Positions 9,850-18,433 of a stretch of DNA of 64,000 bases are shown piece after piece. How positions within the stretch are numbered: the stretch's first letter is position 1; every line of letters begins with the position of its first letter. Under the pieces are notes generated by a model. The model was not told the origin of the DNA, did not search any database, and worked only from the letters and a program-made list of their open reading frames with translations. The DNA comes from an uncultured Lachnospiraceae bacterium (GTDB taxonomy: Bacteria > Bacillota > Clostridia > Lachnospirales > Lachnospiraceae). Made by a program: the position numbers and the translations under genes. Location: contig CAMNXA010000002.1 of assembly GCA_946566685.1 (NCBI GenBank), positions 1 through 64,000 of the forward strand. Direction: 5' to 3'.

Positions 9850-10737
9850 TCATTCCTTAACTCCTGCTGATGCAATTCCCTGTACAATATATTTCTGCAA
9901 AAACAGGAAAATAATCAATGGTGGAATAATTGCCAGAGTGGCCAGCGCGAACACTTTCGGGTAGTCCTTTTGTCCATAATTCTGCAAAGAAGCCGTGAGC
10001 GTTGCCAGATATGCCGGCAAGGTGGTTTTCTTCGTGCTGTTTATATACAAAAAGGGAGTCATCCAGTCATTCCATGTGTTTAAAGCCACATTGATAGCCA
10101 CCACTGTAAGTATGGGTTTCTGCATAGGGATAATTACCTTGAGAATCGTCTGCAAAAATCCCGCTCCATCTAATTCTGCCGCCTCTTCAAAACTCAGGGG
10201 AAAAGATTTCATAGACTGCATAAATAAGAATGGCCAGAGCAGATATCCCCAGTTCAAAGGCAAAAACAACATTAACTGGCTGTCATATAATCCCTTCCCC
10301 CCATTGCCAAACAGATCATTTCCTCCCACCAGCGGAATATGGGAAACCATAACAAATGTCGGGATCAGCGTAAGCACCGAAGGAATGACCTGTGCCACAA
10401 TGATAAATACCATAAAGAACTGTTTTCCCCGAAACTCATATCTTGCCATTACATAACCGATTAGAATCGTCATGATCAATACGACCAGCGTATACCACGC
10501 AGTACGCAGAAAGGTATTCAACAACGTACTTAATGCCGTGGATGAAAACGCAAAAATGTAATTATTCCATATCAGCTTTTGCGGTATGGGAAATATATTT
10601 CCCATGCTGTTAAATTCGCTTTGTCTGTTGAATCCTCCCAGCACAGAGTAAATAAGCGGATAGATCATAAGAATACATATAGCGGCCATCACAATGAACC
10701 AGACAATCCTTAACACTTTTTTAGAGAAGTTGTGCAT
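9850..10737 (-). CDS. CUT1 sugar ABC transporter permease, MalG type
   Basis: This 295-aa inner-membrane protein has six predicted hydrophobic segments and the EAA loop EAAELDGAGFLQTILKVIIP that contacts the ATPase. MalG-type proteins form half of the channel of carbohydrate importers. The start has AAAGGAGG 6 bases upstream, placed within the end of the partner permease gene, and only one base separates the two genes. No ATP-binding gene is in the operon. As in many Firmicutes CUT1 systems, a shared MsmK/UgpC-type ATPase elsewhere probably energises it. Confidence 0.92.
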   Translation of the reverse strand: MHNFSKKVLRIVWFIVMAAICILMIYPLIYSVLGGFNRQSEFNSMGNIFPIPQKLIWNNYIFAFSSTALSTLLNTFLRTAWYTLVVLIMTILIGYVMARYEFRGKQFFMVFIIVAQVIPSVLTLIPTFVMVSHIPLVGGNDLFGNGGKGLYDSQLMLFLPLNWGYLLWPFLFMQSMKSFPLSFEEAAELDGAGFLQTILKVIIPMQKPILTVVAINVALNTWNDWMTPFLYINSTKKTTLPAYLATLTASLQNYGQKDYPKVFALATLAIIPPLIIFLFLQKYIVQGIASAGVKE

Positions 10738-10738
10738 T

Positions 10739-11650
10739 TTAATCCTCCTTTTTCAGTATGATCCGGAAATAAATAATAGAAAAGACGATGGTTATCATAC
10801 CGATCACTGTCGCTTCGGCTCCTGCCATTCCCATATTAAAATTCACAATACCGTCTCTGTACAACCGGTACATTAATATATCTGTCTTTCCATAAGGATT
10901 TCCCTTGGATATGAACATGACCACATCAAACATCTGCATCGCGCCGATAATCCCTGTCAGGATAATATAAGATGCCACAAAACGAAGCCCAGGAATCGTA
11001 ATATATCTAATCCTCTGAACACTGTTCGCACCATCCATTTTGGCGGCTTCATATAATGATACATCTATGGACTGTAAACCTCCCAACCAGATAATCGCCG
11101 CCGGACCAATATTCTTCCAGACAAAATAGACCGCGATCCAAAATACCATCCAAAACTGCGAATACTGCCACGTGACCGGAGACAATCCCATCCGTTTCAA
11201 TATCGTATTCATGACACCATTGGGTTCCAGTAATACTACAAAAATACCAGAGGTTATGGAAGTTGCCGCGATGCAGGGCACATATATCCCGGACCTGAAA
11301 AAACCTTTTGCTCTACTCGGAACATTCAAAGCCAATCCCAGCCAAAAAGACAGCAGTGTATTGATAAACAGGCATATGGCTCCCATCCATATCTGTCTCC
11401 AAAGAAGCTGCATATAAGTATTGTTCGTAAAAAAATCCATATAATTTTTGAGCCCGATAAACATCGGTTTCTCAGATAGCCCATTATATTCCGTTAAACC
11501 CAAATATAATCCGTAAAATAGCGGCAAAATCCCCCAAAGCGCTATATAGGCGAAAAAGGGAATAATAATTGCGTACGCCCGCCGTTTTCTCCTTTCCCCT
11601 CTACTGACCGCTGTCTTTTTCATTTTACTAATCCTTCTTATTTCTTTCAT
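10739..11650 (-). CDS. CUT1 sugar ABC transporter permease, MalF/UgpA type
   Basis: This 303-aa permease partners with the MalG-type protein encoded next. Its N-terminus is basic (GERRKRRAY), six hydrophobic segments follow, and the EAA loop reads EAAKMDGANSVQRIRYITIP. Two starts are possible: the ATG at 11650 with AAAGGCGG upstream and the ATG at 11623 with AGAAGGA upstream; I list the longer form. A strong hairpin separates it from the binding-protein gene, which would let the binding protein be made in excess. Confidence 0.92.
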   Translation of the reverse strand: MKEIRRISKMKKTAVSRGERRKRRAYAIIIPFFAYIALWGILPLFYGLYLGLTEYNGLSEKPMFIGLKNYMDFFTNNTYMQLLWRQIWMGAICLFINTLLSFWLGLALNVPSRAKGFFRSGIYVPCIAATSITSGIFVVLLEPNGVMNTILKRMGLSPVTWQYSQFWMVFWIAVYFVWKNIGPAAIIWLGGLQSIDVSLYEAAKMDGANSVQRIRYITIPGLRFVASYIILTGIIGAMQMFDVVMFISKGNPYGKTDILMYRLYRDGIVNFNMGMAGAEATVIGMITIVFSIIYFRIILKKED

Positions 11651-11674
11651 TCACTAACCGCCTTTTGATGAACT

Positions 11675-11699
11675 ACCGCAGGAATCTGGTTCCTGCGGT
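11675..11699 (-). promoter_or_regulatory. Intercistronic hairpin between binding-protein and permease genes
   Basis: ACCGCAGGAA (11675-11684) and TTCCTGCGGT (11690-11699) form a perfect 10-bp stem with a 5-base loop. On the minus strand no T run follows, so it is more likely an RNA-stabilising or partial-termination element than a full terminator. Such hairpins after binding-protein genes commonly set the ratio of binding protein to permease. Confidence 0.65.
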
Positions 11700-11727
11700 T
11701 TTCATTTTTCAACTCATATACACATTC

Positions 11728-13104
11728 TTACTTTTGCAGCGGAATAATCTGTTCCTGAGCCTCCCTGCATATGACATCAATAGGATCTTCCGTCATTGTT
11801 GTTCTTGCAAGCACATTCTGATTGATAATTTCCCAGATAGATGCATCATTCTTGGGGAAATTCGCAAGTCCCGAATATGTTCCGTCTTTGATCACCTGCA
11901 TTTCCATCATCAGCACTTTATCATTTTCATAATAAGAAGGGTTCTCGATAATCTCCTTAATTGCCGGACAATAGGAACCTTCCAGCCATACTTTTTCATT
12001 TTCAAGGCTCAGAGTTTCTTTAATCACATCGAAAGAAGCTTCTTTGTTAGCCGCTGCTTTGGGTACTGCAAGATAAACACTTCCTACTGTGCAGTTCCCG
12101 TCAATATCGGCATCGCTCATGGGAATCGGAGCCACACCCCAGTCCATTCCCGCATTTTCCGCATCAGAACCCTCAAAAGAACCCTGGACTACAAACGCAA
12201 GTGTACCTTCATGAAAAGCATCCCACATCGGAAATTCATCAGATCCGTTGCCAAGACCTGCCGGGAAATTATAGTTCATTTCCCTGATAAAACTCAGAAC
12301 CTCCTGCAATTTTGCATCCTCCAGATTAATCTTGCCGTCTACGGCAAAATCCGTTCCGTTTGCCCTGAAAAACGGTGTGGCACGGAGTGCACCACCTGCG
12401 TTCGGGAATGTAGGAATACCGCCTCCCCAGAACTTACCCTGTCCCTGCGCAGTGATATCATCTGACATCGCTTTCCATTCATCCCATGTCTCTGGTATAT
12501 CGTTCTCCGAATATCCGCACTGTTCCAAAAGAGCTTTATTATAGAAAATCATAAAAATAGATGTTTTATATGCTACTGCCACTGCATTTCCATCATTATC
12601 GTAAACAAGGAACGAAGGATTAACCAAATCCACGATCTCTTGCGGAAGGGGTTCCAGCAGTCCTTCTGCCGCATAGCTGGGAATAAAAGTTTCACCGGCT
12701 ACAATATCAGGGGCGCTGCCTGCTGCAAATAATGCCCTTTGTTTCTGATCCAATGTCTCACCCCATCCCCAGTCTACATATTCCATATCATAATCCGGAA
12801 GATTTTTGGCAATATTTTCTGTCACTGTCATATAATACTTATCTTCGTAAGTAGGCCCTCCTTCCTTTGCATTGGCCGTATTGATCTGATCCTGATTATA
12901 TCCAACTTTCGGAACCGTCAGATGAATCCTTGCTGTGGACACTTCTTCCTTTGACGTTTCTGTTGAATCAACGGCTTCCGTTTTCTTGCCGGTTTCCGTT
13001 TTCTGCTCTGTCGTATTCTGGCCATCATTTGCGCCCCCACATCCTGTCAGGGATACAAGAGACAATGCCAATACCATACAAGCTGCTAAAAACTTTCTTT
13101 TCAT
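11728..13104 (-). CDS. Sugar-binding lipoprotein of CUT1 ABC transporter
   Basis: The 458-aa product is a family 1 extracellular solute-binding protein. It has a lipoprotein signal peptide ending in LVSLTGC (lipobox Cys near residue 20), a Thr/Glu/Lys-rich linker, then the two-lobed binding fold. I chose the ATG at 13104 because AGGAGG is 8 bases upstream; an ATG at 13110 is only 2 bases from it. It is the first gene of the GH38 operon and should deliver the oligosaccharide to the two permeases. Its ligand cannot be read from the sequence; alpha-mannoside-containing glycans are likely from the neighbouring enzyme. Confidence 0.9.
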   Translation of the reverse strand: MKRKFLAACMVLALSLVSLTGCGGANDGQNTTEQKTETGKKTEAVDSTETSKEEVSTARIHLTVPKVGYNQDQINTANAKEGGPTYEDKYYMTVTENIAKNLPDYDMEYVDWGWGETLDQKQRALFAAGSAPDIVAGETFIPSYAAEGLLEPLPQEIVDLVNPSFLVYDNDGNAVAVAYKTSIFMIFYNKALLEQCGYSENDIPETWDEWKAMSDDITAQGQGKFWGGGIPTFPNAGGALRATPFFRANGTDFAVDGKINLEDAKLQEVLSFIREMNYNFPAGLGNGSDEFPMWDAFHEGTLAFVVQGSFEGSDAENAGMDWGVAPIPMSDADIDGNCTVGSVYLAVPKAAANKEASFDVIKETLSLENEKVWLEGSYCPAIKEIIENPSYYENDKVLMMEMQVIKDGTYSGLANFPKNDASIWEIINQNVLARTTMTEDPIDVICREAQEQIIPLQK

Positions 13105-13151
13105 AATCATTTCCTCCTGTCGTTTGTTATTTTTGTATTGCTTATTAATGC

Positions 13152-13163
13152 ATTGCTTGCAAT
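13152..13163. promoter_or_regulatory. Candidate operator ATTGCTTGCAAT of the GntR-LacI regulator
   Basis: The site is a palindrome, ATTGC-TT-GCAAT. It lies at the expected transcription start of the binding-protein promoter (-10 at 13173-13168). The 14-mer TGCATTGCTTGCAA (13149-13162) occurs again exactly at 14507-14520. A repressor bound here would block polymerase. Confidence 0.65.
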
Positions 13164-13167
13164 TCAA

Positions 13168-13196
13168 ATATTACATTTACTATCCATAATTGTCAA
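13168..13196 (-). promoter_or_regulatory. Sigma-A promoter of the GH38 transport operon
   Basis: On the minus strand TTGACA (13196-13191) and TAATAT (13173-13168) are separated by exactly 17 bases. The predicted start falls inside the ATTGCTTGCAAT palindrome, about 60 bases upstream of the binding-protein ATG. Confidence 0.75.
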
Positions 13197-13313
13197 TTTA
13201 ATTCTAATAATTAATATATTTTTGTGCTATTTGTATGTTTTTCATATTCCAAAATCAATATTTTTCAGTGTTTTGGGCTTTATTTGATATGTTTGATATG
13301 TTTTATAAACCAT

Positions 13314-13342
13314 TTGACTTATTTAATTCTTTGTTATATAAT
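13314..13342 (+). promoter_or_regulatory. Sigma-A promoter of the GntR-LacI regulator gene
   Basis: TTGACT (13314-13319) and TATAAT (13337-13342) are separated by 17 bases. The ATG follows 29 bases after the -10 box, so the leader is short. No copy of the 14-mer operator lies within this promoter; the nearest is about 150 bases upstream. Confidence 0.75.
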
Positions 13343-13370
13343 AAAGGAAATTTTAAAAGGGAGAATTTCC

Positions 13371-14495
13371 ATGAATCACGAACTTTCTTTGCCATTATAT
13401 ATGAATATCAAGAATTATCTTTTCGACCAGATTCAAAATAAGCTTTCCGTAGGTGACCGGCTGCCTACGGAAGCTGAGATTATGAAGCAGTTTAATGTCA
13501 GCCGGATCACTGTTACCAAGGCATTAAAAGAACTGAAGGAAGAAGGCTATATCGTACGCTATCCCAGCAAGGGGAGCTTTGTCGCATCCAAAGACAGTTA
13601 TTCGAAGGAACTTAATATTCCAACTTCCGAAGATGCGTTTTCAAATACTGCGTATTCAGATATTATGTGTATGCTTCCTTATTTTTCGGATCAGTTTTCC
13701 CTGAATATTATCAATGGCATTACTTCCATTTTGCCCCCGAGGCACTATAATATTCATATGGTACAGAGCCGTACCCACCAAAATGAAGACTATCTTTTAA
13801 AAAAATGTTATCAATCAGATTGTAAGGGATTGATTCTGTTTCCTGTGGATCAGATATATTACAGCAATCAGCTTCTGCGTATGAAACTGAACAACTATCC
13901 TATGGTGCTCATTGACAGGATCCTTCCCGGCATTGACACAAATTATGTAGCAATTGACAATGTTTATGCCGGCAAAATAGCTTTTGAGCATCTTTTTGCA
14001 TTAGGCCATCGAAATCTGCTTTTTATCACTCATACATCCAAAGACGTGCAGACCGTAAAGAGCAGAATCAAAGGTATTTGGCAGTGCAGCGAGGAATCCG
14101 GGCTGCTTCCCAGCTGCATCCATATAGAAGAAAATATGGATATACACAAACCATTAAATGTTTCAGCCGATTATATAGCGAGGATTCTTGCCGAGAAACA
14201 CATTACGGCTATTATTTGCTGTGAATCCAAAACCTGCCTGTATATGTATTCTCTTTTATGCGAACTGGGACTTAAGGTACCAAAAGATATTTCCATGATT
14301 TCTTTTGATAACCCCACTAACAATATCTCTGATTTTAATTTTTTTACACATATTAATCAGCATGAATATCTTATGGGACAATATGCTGGAAAAATCCTAC
14401 AGAAAATGTTGGAAAACGGTCAGCTTGAAGAAAACGAAAAGAAAATCCTCACTCCTACACTGGAAATTCGACTTTCTACAGCAGAACTCTCTTAA
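13371..14495 (+). CDS. GntR-LacI hybrid transcriptional regulator
   Basis: The 374-aa protein joins a GntR-type winged helix-turn-helix (residues 1-70, with GDRLPTEAEIMKQFNVSRIT and GYIVRYPSKGSFVA) to a LacI-type sugar-binding domain (about 85-370, with KGLILFPVDQ, MVLIDRILPG and ALGHRNLLFITH). This layout is that of AraR-type repressors, which leave DNA when a sugar binds. It sits between a divergent GH38 import operon and a downstream GH28 gene, both of which carry the same 14-bp motif at their starts. It most likely represses both arms. The ATG at 13371 has GGGAG 7 bases upstream. Confidence 0.9.
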   Translation: MNHELSLPLYMNIKNYLFDQIQNKLSVGDRLPTEAEIMKQFNVSRITVTKALKELKEEGYIVRYPSKGSFVASKDSYSKELNIPTSEDAFSNTAYSDIMCMLPYFSDQFSLNIINGITSILPPRHYNIHMVQSRTHQNEDYLLKKCYQSDCKGLILFPVDQIYYSNQLLRMKLNNYPMVLIDRILPGIDTNYVAIDNVYAGKIAFEHLFALGHRNLLFITHTSKDVQTVKSRIKGIWQCSEESGLLPSCIHIEENMDIHKPLNVSADYIARILAEKHITAIICCESKTCLYMYSLLCELGLKVPKDISMISFDNPTNNISDFNFFTHINQHEYLMGQYAGKILQKMLENGQLEENEKKILTPTLEIRLSTAELS

Positions 14496-14506
14496 TACAT
14501 TTTTAC

Positions 14507-14520
14507 TGCATTGCTTGCAA
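14507..14520. promoter_or_regulatory. Second copy of the candidate operator, upstream of the GH28 gene
   Basis: TGCATTGCTTGCAA is repeated exactly from 13149-13162. The palindromic core ATTGCTTGCAAA differs from the first site by one end base. It lies 23 bases before the GH28 ATG. The -35/-10 signals here are weak, so it may act as a roadblock. Confidence 0.6.
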
Positions 14521-14543
14521 AACAAAATGAATCAGGAGGTTAA

Positions 14544-15725
14544 ATGAACATGAATTTCCAAAAAACTATTTGTGAGTTTGGCGCACAGCCATCAGAAACT
14601 ATCTTACAGACTCAATTTATCCAGAAAGCCCTGGATGCCTGCCGGGACGCGGGCGGTGGTGAAGTAATCGTCCCTCCCGGACATTATCTCACCGGCAGCA
14701 TACGGCTTTACGACAACACGACCCTCCACCTTGAGGAAAATGCAGTACTGATCGGTTCCAAAAACCCATCCGATTATACGGATTATGCAAAAGAAACCAC
14801 TCTTGGTTATCTGTATCAACAAGAGTATATTGATTTATGGCATCTTCCGCCCCATTACGTCTACGCCCTTGTTTCTGCCATAGATGCCAGAAACATTTCC
14901 ATCATCGGCGAAGCAGGCTCTGGCTTTAATGGGCAAAACTGCCGGGACAGCGCAGGGGAAGAAGGTTTCCGCGGCCCCATGGGGATTCGACTATGCCGCT
15001 GTGAAAACATAGTTTTAAGCGATTATTATTTTCAAGATTGTGCAAACTGGGCGCACCAGATTGATTCCTGCCATAACATAACGCTTAAAAATATATCCAT
15101 TTATGCTGGACATGATGGCGTAGACATCCATCACTGCACAAACGTGGACATTGCAGGCTGCGACATCCAGTCAGGTGACGACTGTATTGCAGGTTATGAC
15201 ACATATAACTTGCACATGACGGACTGTCGGCTGAATACCGCCTGTAATTCTCTTCGCATCGGATGTGTCAACATGCTGATCGAGAACTGTAGCTTCTATG
15301 GGCCTGCCAAATATCCCCATCGTATTTCGGGGCGCCATAATACTTTGTACGCATTTGAATATTATTCCCATGGTGCAGACACGGTAAAGGACAACAGCCG
15401 CAACTGGATTATCAAAAATTGTAGCTTCCATGACATTGATGCTCTGATTCATTATGAATTTGGAGACAAAATTCACTTGCAGGAATCTACGCCGCTTGAA
15501 GATATTTCCTTCTATAATGTAACCATAGACAATCTTCACAAAGCATCTGTCTTTAAAGGAACAGAAGGGAAACCTGCCGTTATGAAATTCACGGATTCCA
15601 GCATCTCCTACTCCCCTGATGCAGAAGAATCTGCCTGTATCCTTACTAATGTTTATGCAGATGTTATACTTGAAAATACTGCCGTCAACAGTGGGTCTGT
15701 TCCTTTTATTTATTCAGAAGAATAA
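14544..15725 (+). CDS. GH28-family (polygalacturonase-like) glycoside hydrolase
   Basis: The 393-aa product is a right-handed beta-helix enzyme of the GH28 type. The N-terminus has PPGHYLTGSIRLYDNTTLHL, and the active-site region has HDGVDIHHC and SGDDCIAGYD, which supply the Asp pair. No signal peptide is seen, so it acts inside the cell on imported oligosaccharides, probably releasing an alpha-linked uronic acid or a related sugar. It is downstream of the regulator with its own operator copy. An AGGAGG site lies 4 bases before the first ATG and 10 before a second (14550); either could be used. Its exact substrate is unknown. Confidence 0.85.
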   Translation: MNMNFQKTICEFGAQPSETILQTQFIQKALDACRDAGGGEVIVPPGHYLTGSIRLYDNTTLHLEENAVLIGSKNPSDYTDYAKETTLGYLYQQEYIDLWHLPPHYVYALVSAIDARNISIIGEAGSGFNGQNCRDSAGEEGFRGPMGIRLCRCENIVLSDYYFQDCANWAHQIDSCHNITLKNISIYAGHDGVDIHHCTNVDIAGCDIQSGDDCIAGYDTYNLHMTDCRLNTACNSLRIGCVNMLIENCSFYGPAKYPHRISGRHNTLYAFEYYSHGADTVKDNSRNWIIKNCSFHDIDALIHYEFGDKIHLQESTPLEDISFYNVTIDNLHKASVFKGTEGKPAVMKFTDSSISYSPDAEESACILTNVYADVILENTAVNSGSVPFIYSEE

Positions 15726-15750
15726 ATTGCCCTTGCAGTTATGACTGTTT

Positions 15751-15791
15751 CCCCGAAAGTATCCTGACAGGCAGTCGGGATACCTTTGGGG
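15751..15791. terminator. Long imperfect hairpin between GH28 gene and ABC stub
   Basis: CCCCGAAAGTATCC (15751-15764) pairs with GGATACCTTTGGGG (15778-15791) with one wobble and one mismatch. It lies between convergent genes and probably ends the GH28 transcript, but no T run follows. Confidence 0.45.
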
Positions 15792-15805
15792 CAGTCTGTT
15801 ACAAT

Positions 15806-15895
15806 TTACAATCCCCCTACGGCACATACTTTCACTTTCCCTGTGTCATAATTTTTTACAAGGTTATGCACTTCGATATAATGATGCTCTGTCAT
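15806..15895 (-). pseudogene. N-terminal stub of an ABC transporter ATPase
   Basis: A 29-codon frame encodes TEHHYIEVHNLVKNYDTGK followed by VKVCAVGGL and a stop. The pattern IEV-x-NL-x-K-x-Y-x-TG-x2-V-x-A is the usual start of ATPases that pair with FtsX-type permeases. Translation stops before the Walker A loop. A purine-rich site (GGAAGGAAAGG) precedes the ATG, and the gene directly follows the XRE regulator. The rest of the transporter appears lost by deletion. Confidence 0.6.
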
Positions 15896-15921
15896 AGATG
15901 TTACCTTTCCTTCCACTTCTT

Positions 15922-16743
15922 TTAGAGGGTCTGCTCATGCTGATTTCGGAGCAATACGGCGTAAGACCAGTACACCCCCGCACAAAAGATCATCACAAAG
16001 GTACAGGCACCCACAAAGACCATGTACAGCACATTGTCACGCAGCATTTCCGCTTCACTCATAAGATACATGTTCTCCCATGTGATACTGATATCGCGGG
16101 CAAAATACATTTCGCTGACACCCACAGCCGCCAGACATACGATGATACCCGAAAGCAGTACCTTTTTCATTTTAGAAAATTCATCCCGCAGCTCTCTTCT
16201 CACCTCTTCCGAAAATACCAGTTCCTTATTTCTAAGATTTCTGTAGGGATTCTGCTTTAAAATAACGTAAAACACAATCGCCAACAGGACTATCGCTGAC
16301 AGTGTGCCAAGAAGCGGCTGTACTGTCAATTCATAAAATCCGGGCTCCGTTGAGGAATAGGAAACGCCGTTACAGCCTATAATGAGTCCGCAGGCTGCTG
16401 CTATCCATAAAAATTTCTTTCTATAATAAAGCAGAAATCCATTTACTGTTTCTCGGTTTACATAATATTCATTTTCTTCTTTTCTTTTGTCACTGCACTG
16501 AACTTCCAATTCTCTTCCGACACCATAGCTCTCTGCATCCATCTTTCGCTCTTCCATCAGCAGATTATCCAGACTCACTTTAAAAAGCTTCGCAATCAGA
16601 ATAATCTTTTCCGTTTCCGGATAACCGTTATCATTTTCCCACTTGCTGATTGCCTGTCTGCTGGTATGCAGTTTTTCTGCCAATGCTTCCTGGGAAAGTC
16701 CCTGTGCCTTTCTCAATTGATACAGCTTTTCTCCAAATGTCAT
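15922..16743 (-). CDS. XRE-family regulator with C-terminal membrane domain
   Basis: The 273-aa protein starts with a Cro/C1-type helix-turn-helix (residues 1-65, with LRKAQGLSQEALAEKL, SRQAISKWENDNGYPE and LFKVSLDNLLM). At least four hydrophobic segments follow. Such membrane-anchored XRE proteins in Firmicutes usually control a neighbouring ABC transporter. Here the transporter is reduced to a 29-codon stub just downstream, so the regulator may be an orphan. The ATG at 16743 has GGAGG 5 bases upstream; an earlier ATG 11 codons up is not supported. Confidence 0.85.
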   Translation of the reverse strand: MTFGEKLYQLRKAQGLSQEALAEKLHTSRQAISKWENDNGYPETEKIILIAKLFKVSLDNLLMEERKMDAESYGVGRELEVQCSDKRKEENEYYVNRETVNGFLLYYRKKFLWIAAACGLIIGCNGVSYSSTEPGFYELTVQPLLGTLSAIVLLAIVFYVILKQNPYRNLRNKELVFSEEVRRELRDEFSKMKKVLLSGIIVCLAAVGVSEMYFARDISITWENMYLMSEAEMLRDNVLYMVFVGACTFVMIFCAGVYWSYAVLLRNQHEQTL

Positions 16744-17022
16744 ATTTACCTCCATGCCGGAACTCTTTTTGCACATCCTTGCTTCATCATAGCAAAAATG
16801 CAGGGAATGTCTATCATTTTATTGTGACAATTCCGCAACTTTGCGTTGCAACGGCAGGATGAATCATCTCCGCCAGCCCAAAACATCCAACCTTACACAA
16901 ATGTAAGTTACGGCACATAAACTGTAAGCTAAATCGATGGATGCAGAGCATCTCATTTGATATCCTTATTTCAGATAAAGCAAACACCTCGCAGTCATAC
17001 AAAGAAAAGGAGATATCAAAAC

Positions 17023-17205
17023 ATGAAAAAAATAATTATTGCAGCAGCTTCCATGATAGCCATTATTGCAGTACGTATGGCATTGTCAGTCGCCTTTAAC
17101 GAACAGGCAGCCGAAGTATTTGGCAGAGTATCCGTCAGCTTTCTATTCTTCTATTTTATCTGTCAAATATCCAAAAACCAATATAAGAGCGCCCAGAGTC
17201 ACTGA
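17023..17205 (+). CDS. Small membrane protein of unknown function
   Basis: The 60-aa product has two hydrophobic stretches (residues 3-22 and 37-51) and a short polar tail, so it is probably membrane-inserted. AAGGAG lies 10-11 bases before the ATG at 17023; the frame is open 22 codons further upstream but without a ribosome site. It is transcribed divergently from the XRE regulator across a 280-base gap. I do not recognise a family, and nothing in the sequence shows a function. Confidence 0.55.
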   Translation: MKKIIIAAASMIAIIAVRMALSVAFNEQAAEVFGRVSVSFLFFYFICQISKNQYKSAQSH

Positions 17206-17211
17206 GCGCTC
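17187..17211. terminator. Weak bidirectional hairpin
   Basis: GAGCGC (17187-17192) and GCGCTC (17206-17211) can pair around the stop codon of the small membrane protein. The stem is short and there is no T run. It lies between convergent genes. Confidence 0.35.
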
Positions 17212-17237
17212 ACACATTATTCTCTATTTATTAATCT

Positions 17238-18356
17238 TTAATCAAAATGAAAATTTCCACGCCCCGATAATGCATAGGACACCCATGTGTTTGCCTGATC
17301 CAATGAGATCGGATTATCCGAAGTAAACACGGCCTTAAAATGGTTTCCAACACTATCTGTGGACGTTACCGATACAAGATGTACATAAGCCGGTATCTGG
17401 CTTCTGACCCGATCATAGATATCATCCCTGCCAGCTGTATAGGTAAATGCGGTGGAAGTCCTTCTATGGCTGTTGCCATTACATACACACGCAAATCCAA
17501 GTCTTGCCGTCTGCATTCTTTCCAGAACCCGATCACAGGCTGCCTTATCCTGGGCCAGCTGTAAGGTCGTGAGTTCACTGATCCTATTGGTGATCTCCTT
17601 CATACGGTCATTCATCAGCTCGACTATATTTTCCAGCTTAGTGAAATTCTCGAAATAATCCGCATCGTCTATATCCAGTGCCATTTGTTTCTGGCCCAGT
17701 TTTTCGATCGTTTTACGGTATCTCTGTTTCTGATCCTCATACACCTGAAGATCGTTTAAGGCAGACTGCTGCTTTCCTTCCTGAATAGAATAGCATACCT
17801 TGAAAACGAAAATGGTCTGTATAATCGACTCATTGGTAAAAAATTTTTTATTGGTAAAAGCGTTGTTTTCTACGCCGATAAACAGGGTCATTCCCGGTGC
17901 GATCGGTTTGGCATCCGATTTCTTCTCCACAGAGGTACTGGTGGAGCTGCTGAAACTCCCCACGATCGCCTGCACAACTGCAAACGCTTCATTGGCAATA
18001 TAACGTTCCCTCTCTTTCAGCGCCAGGATAGACTCGCTGGTAGGTTTATCCACCTCTTCCACTTTGCTTCCCTCCGGTGCACTCTTCTTCGTTCCCAGCA
18101 GGGCCTTGCTGCAACTGTCAATGATTGCACTGACAGAGTTCAAAGACCATTCGCTGACCGTTGTCAGATGGCTGTATCTGCCTTCTACCAACAGTTTTTT
18201 ATCAGAAACGTTTTCATAGTGCTTCTTTTCCATTTCCTCAAGTTCCTGTTGCAGCGCCTGTTGTCTTTTATCCATATCGCCGTTCATCTTAGTTACATAC
18301 TCCTGAAACTCTGTGTTCTTTACTTCCTGTTGTTGGATTGAATTTGATTTTCCCAT
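17238..18356 (-). CDS. Unrecognised 372-aa protein with coiled coils
   Basis: I do not recognise this protein. It has no signal peptide. Residues 10-50 are Gln/Glu/Lys-rich and look coiled-coil (QQALQQELEEMEKKHYENVS). A middle segment contains two apolar stretches, NEAFAVVQAIVGSFSSST and SIIQTIFVFKVCYSI. Another helical region follows (ENIVELMNDRMKEITNRISE), then a C-terminal part of about 90 residues rich in Ser/Thr/Val (VHLVSVTSTDSVGNHF) that may be a beta domain. Long helices around apolar hairpins recall alpha-pore-forming toxins, but that is only an analogy. GGAAAGG lies about 9 bases before the ATG. It is preceded by a YxeA-like gene and a strong hairpin. The open frame and codon use look normal, so I believe it is a real gene. 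Confidence 0.75.
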   Translation of the reverse strand: MGKSNSIQQQEVKNTEFQEYVTKMNGDMDKRQQALQQELEEMEKKHYENVSDKKLLVEGRYSHLTTVSEWSLNSVSAIIDSCSKALLGTKKSAPEGSKVEEVDKPTSESILALKERERYIANEAFAVVQAIVGSFSSSTSTSVEKKSDAKPIAPGMTLFIGVENNAFTNKKFFTNESIIQTIFVFKVCYSIQEGKQQSALNDLQVYEDQKQRYRKTIEKLGQKQMALDIDDADYFENFTKLENIVELMNDRMKEITNRISELTTLQLAQDKAACDRVLERMQTARLGFACVCNGNSHRRTSTAFTYTAGRDDIYDRVRSQIPAYVHLVSVTSTDSVGNHFKAVFTSDNPISLDQANTWVSYALSGRGNFHFD

Positions 18357-18433
18357 GTGTTTTTCCTTTCCTTTAGGTGTTTTGGGTTTACAGGTAACTA
18401 TGAACTAAGTATATCGGATGAATAAGCATAACA

